Source of the DNA: UBA8389 sp035719105
GTDB lineage: Bacteria; Bacteroidota; Bacteroidia; Bacteroidales; UBA1402
DNA length: 64,000 bases
Direction of reading: 5' to 3'
NCBI GenBank assembly: GCA_035719105.1
Contig: DASTGN010000005.1
Coordinates: 1 to 64,000 of the forward strand
Positions 61,650 through 64,000 of this stretch are shown here, piece after piece. The position numbers and the translations under genes were made by a program. The notes under the pieces were generated by a model that saw only the letters and a list, made by a program, of their open reading frames with translations, had not been told where the DNA came from and did not search any database. Within the stretch, counting starts at the first letter, position 1, and each line of letters begins with the position of its first letter.

Positions 61650-62367
61650 TATGGTGCAATATTCGGTTAAGGCCCCTAAGGACCAGATTTTCGTCCACAA
61701 AGATGCCATTTTTTAATTTTCCATCAAAATAAATCAGGTCACCGCCTGTTAAAAAAGTGAAAAGACCAGGATGCTGTAGGGTTAAAGCTTCAATATAACC
61801 ATTTATCTCAAAAAGAACGCCTTGCATCACCCCAGAGTGAATGGCCGATTCAGTCGAGTTCCCCATCAAATTGAATTCGCGGGTTGGTTCCAAAAGAGGC
61901 AGTTTGTCGGTGTAGTGATTCAATGATTTGAATCGAGTCCGAACCCCTGGTGCAATGTTTCCGCCAGAAAAAACATTATCCTCACTGACGAAATCGTAAG
62001 TTACCGCCGTACCAAGGTCAATGATGAGCAAAGGTTTATTCGGTTGTAGCGACCAGGCACCGACCGCTGCAGCCAATCGATCGAAACCCAATGTAGATGT
62101 TGATTCATAGCCGTTTCGGATGGGAACGGGAGTTTCACTGCCAAATTCAATAAAAAAATCCAAACGACTTTTCAAGATTTCGATTAGCTGTGAATCAACG
62201 CTTTTAACAGACGCCAATATTCCGTTTTTCGGCCCATATCTTTTAATGACGTCTTCCAATGCAGCTGGAGTAAGTGTTTCCAAAACCGTCTTGAACACGA
62301 TGCTGCCGGTCGAGTCCATGCAAGCCATCTTGCACCGGGTATTTCCCTGATCGATGATAAGATTCAT
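61636..62367 (-). CDS. coaX: Type III pantothenate kinase
   Basis: 243 residues from the ATG giving MNLIIDQGNTRCK; a longer frame upstream overlaps maf and lacks conservation. ASKHA motifs: DQGNTRCK, FDRLAAAVGAW, IDLGTAVTYDFV and the GGNIAPGV region. It phosphorylates pantothenate in the first step of CoA synthesis. It shares 4 bases with maf and 14 with the outer-membrane protein gene. Confidence 0.95.
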   Translation of the reverse strand: MNLIIDQGNTRCKMACMDSTGSIVFKTVLETLTPAALEDVIKRYGPKNGILASVKSVDSQLIEILKSRLDFFIEFGSETPVPIRNGYESTSTLGFDRLAAAVGAWSLQPNKPLLIIDLGTAVTYDFVSEDNVFSGGNIAPGVRTRFKSLNHYTDKLPLLEPTREFNLMGNSTESAIHSGVMQGVLFEINGYIEALTLQHPGLFTFLTGGDLIYFDGKLKNGIFVDENLVLRGLNRILHHNVHS

Positions 62368-62972
62368 GACTTTTGGTTTTTTGGGTGAGACGGAAATCGT
62401 TTCAACTCGGTATACAATTGATGAACAGGCAGTCCCATTACATTGAAATACGAACCTTCGATGCGTTCCACCCCCACAAAACCAATCCATTCCTGAACAC
62501 CGTAAGCTCCAGCTTTGTCGTAAGGCTTGTAGGTATCAACGTAATGTTCGGCTTCCGCTTGGGTCAATTCGCAAAAAAAGACTTCGGTCTCTGCTGTAAA
62601 TGCCACTTGATGGGAAGCACTCGTCAAACAAACACCAGTGTAAACGAAATGACTTTTTCCTGACAAGGCCATTAACATACGCAACGCATCACCCCGATCC
62701 AACGGTTTTCCAAATACCTCGTCCTCTTGACTGACAATGGTGTCTGCAGTGATAATCAAATCGTCTGGTTTCATGTGAACGCGAAAGGCTTCCGCTTTCT
62801 GCAAGGCGATGTATTTGGCTATTTCGGCCCCCTTCAAGTTAGAAGGATAAGATTCTTCTGTGCACTTGAGAACTTTGACTTTATATTCCAAGCCCAAACC
62901 ACCCAACAGCTCGTTTCGACGAGGAGAATTCGAAGCCAGTATGAGGTTGTATCCTTGCAAATTTTCCAACAT
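62364..62972 (-). CDS. maf: Maf family nucleotide pyrophosphatase
   Basis: 202 residues. Start motif LILASNSPRRNELL, then TADTIVSQEDEVFGKP and KAGAYGVQE. Maf proteins hydrolyse dTTP/UTP or modified nucleotides to monophosphates. It overlaps coaX by 4 bases (ATGA) and follows kdsC by 11 bases. Confidence 0.95.
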   Translation of the reverse strand: MLENLQGYNLILASNSPRRNELLGGLGLEYKVKVLKCTEESYPSNLKGAEIAKYIALQKAEAFRVHMKPDDLIITADTIVSQEDEVFGKPLDRGDALRMLMALSGKSHFVYTGVCLTSASHQVAFTAETEVFFCELTQAEAEHYVDTYKPYDKAGAYGVQEWIGFVGVERIEGSYFNVMGLPVHQLYTELKRFPSHPKNQKS

Positions 62973-62983
62973 TGTTTTTCAAA

Positions 62984-63508
62984 TTACCAGCCAAACGCCT
63001 CTGAATCTGTCATCCAAAGACCCTGGGCTTTTAATATTTGTTCAATCAGGTCCCGAGCGCATCCTTCACCAGCATGTTTATGCGAAATGTATCGGGAAAT
63101 AGCGCGGATTTCAGGTGCCGCATCGGCAGGGCAAGCAGGAAGCCCAACCAATTGCATCACTTCAAAATCAGGAATATCATCGCCCATATAAGCAACTTCC
63201 TGAGCTTTCAAGCCAGTTTTTTGTAGAAAATCAGAAAATTGAACCTTTTTATCGTGAGCGCCCATGTAAATGTGCTGAACCCCCAGATTTTCGAATCGTG
63301 TACGAACCGCTTCCGTTTTGCCTCCGGTAATGATTCCGAGAATCAACCCTTTCTTACAAGCCAGGTTCATCGCATAACCATCCTTGATGTTGGCTGTTCG
63401 CATGGGTTCCCCGGTGGGAAACAATGGAATCGTATTGGCCGAAAGGACGCCGTCCACATCGAAAACGACGGCTTTGATGGTAGTGAGGTTGTGCGGTATG
63501 GTGCTCAT
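62984..63508 (-). CDS. kdsC: KdsC-type 3-deoxy-D-manno-octulosonate 8-phosphate phosphatase
   Basis: 174 residues. HAD phosphatase with VVFDVDGVLS (Asp17 nucleophile, Asp19 acid/base), IITGGK, and AYMGDDIPDFEVM. It releases KDO from KDO-8-phosphate for lipid A core synthesis. Its start overlaps the DUF2520 gene stop by 4 bases. Confidence 0.92.
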   Translation of the reverse strand: MSTIPHNLTTIKAVVFDVDGVLSANTIPLFPTGEPMRTANIKDGYAMNLACKKGLILGIITGGKTEAVRTRFENLGVQHIYMGAHDKKVQFSDFLQKTGLKAQEVAYMGDDIPDFEVMQLVGLPACPADAAPEIRAISRYISHKHAGEGCARDLIEQILKAQGLWMTDSEAFGW

Positions 63509-64000
63509 GATTGAATGGGATTTGATCGTTGATGAATGTCCATGCTCAGTTCCTTGTAAAGCGATTTCAAAACCGGATACTTTTCGAGCAAAGCAAGGTG
63601 TTTATTGATGACCGTTCGGTCGAAACGAACGGCGGGACCTGTCTGCACATTGGCAGGGGCATTATTTTGAACTTTGGCGGCAGTTTCCAAAATCAAAGGC
63701 TTCAACACCTCAAAAGGAAGATTCTGTTCAGCCAACAAGTCACTGGAAATCGTGTAAAGATAATTGACGAAATTACATGCGAAGACCGCCGAAAGATGTA
63801 AATGAAGACGTTGTTCGGAGGTGATTTCATGGGCTTCAGAACCCAGATTTACAGCTAATTGCCCTAGAATGTCACGCACTTCCTCATTCGATGTTTCCAA
63901 AAACAAAGGAATGGACTTGAAATCCACTTCCCGATCTTTGCTAAAGGTTTGCAAAGGGTAAAAAACACCGTTTTTTTTAGCAAAAGGTTGAAGCACCTCA
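63505..64000 (-). CDS. DUF2520/Rossmann-like protein, 5' end cut by window edge
   Basis: The frame is open to the right edge, so an ATG at 63996 is internal. The visible 164 or so codons match the C-terminal DUF2520 half (LHLHLSAVFACNFVNYLYTI, VLKPLILETAAKVQNN, GPAVRFDRTVINKHLALLE). The missing N-terminus should be an NADP-binding Rossmann domain, as in ProC relatives. The function is unknown. It is first in the kdsC-maf-coaX run within view. Confidence 0.85.
   Translation of the reverse strand, partial: EVLQPFAKKNGVFYPLQTFSKDREVDFKSIPLFLETSNEEVRDILGQLAVNLGSEAHEITSEQRLHLHLSAVFACNFVNYLYTISSDLLAEQNLPFEVLKPLILETAAKVQNNAPANVQTGPAVRFDRTVINKHLALLEKYPVLKSLYKELSMDIHQRSNPIQS

Noticed and set aside
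1..64000. tRNA, rRNA, CRISPR arrays and intact insertion sequences
   Set aside because: No T-loop-like tRNA ends, rRNA blocks, regularly spaced repeats or transposase frames were seen on either strand.

Overview
The window is chromosomal DNA from a member of the Bacteroidota, most likely of the order Bacteroidales; genus cannot be settled by reading. The signs are TAnnTTTG-type -7 promoter boxes upstream of many genes, weak Shine-Dalgarno sequences, a type IX secretion (T9SS) sorting domain, DUF4290 and DUF3127 proteins, Bacteroidota-style LptE and LptC lipoproteins, and gene orders such as tsaB-DUF4290-murA-rimM-M23-dxr-rseP and pdxA-sigma54 activator-lptE-TPR-secG. Enzymes for menaquinone, lipid A/KDO and isoprenoids point to a Gram-negative cell. 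Secreted glycosidases (GH28, a six-hairpin glycosidase, GH27) point to plant-polysaccharide use.

Layout. 1-6001 (minus): a secreted beta-sandwich protein cut by the left edge, a six-hairpin glycosidase and a GH28 enzyme. 6198-13685 (minus): housekeeping operon for envelope, isoprenoid, translation and tRNA modification functions, with an ABC ATPase embedded. 13804-15776 (plus): yicC, gmk and a short nadD, abutted by a convergent hicAB toxin-antitoxin pair. 16539-31523: mostly single genes or pairs for copper export, a BASS transporter, an Rrf2 regulator, rlmH, nadC, nhaD, an LTA-synthase-like enzyme, menG, cdd, a LysM glucosaminidase, DUF3127 and acyl-CoA ligase.

31524 to about 45340 is an A+T-rich accessory block between core genes. 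It holds a GH27 alpha-galactosidase followed by a decayed copy of the acyl-CoA ligase 3' end, a divergent histidine kinase/response regulator pair, a 43-residue double-glycine-leader peptide gene, and a run of exported proteins: a YD-motif/T9SS protein, an S74 fibre, a second fibre and a 2081-residue SpvB/VCBS/Rhs polymorphic toxin. A probable immunity gene follows. This is the most unusual part of the window.

45410-64000 returns to housekeeping: rng, a 30-residue basic ribosome-like protein, HU, mutY, ssb, a phosphopantetheinyl transferase, the permease and binding protein of an iron/B12-type ABC importer (the nearest matching ATPase lies 40 kb away at 9692), the pdxA-to-secG operon, rlmN, a PpiD/SurA-like chaperone, and an envelope/metabolism operon (a DUF2520 protein cut by the right edge, kdsC, maf, coaX, an outer-membrane protein, lptC). 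I saw no tRNA, rRNA, CRISPR array or intact insertion sequence.
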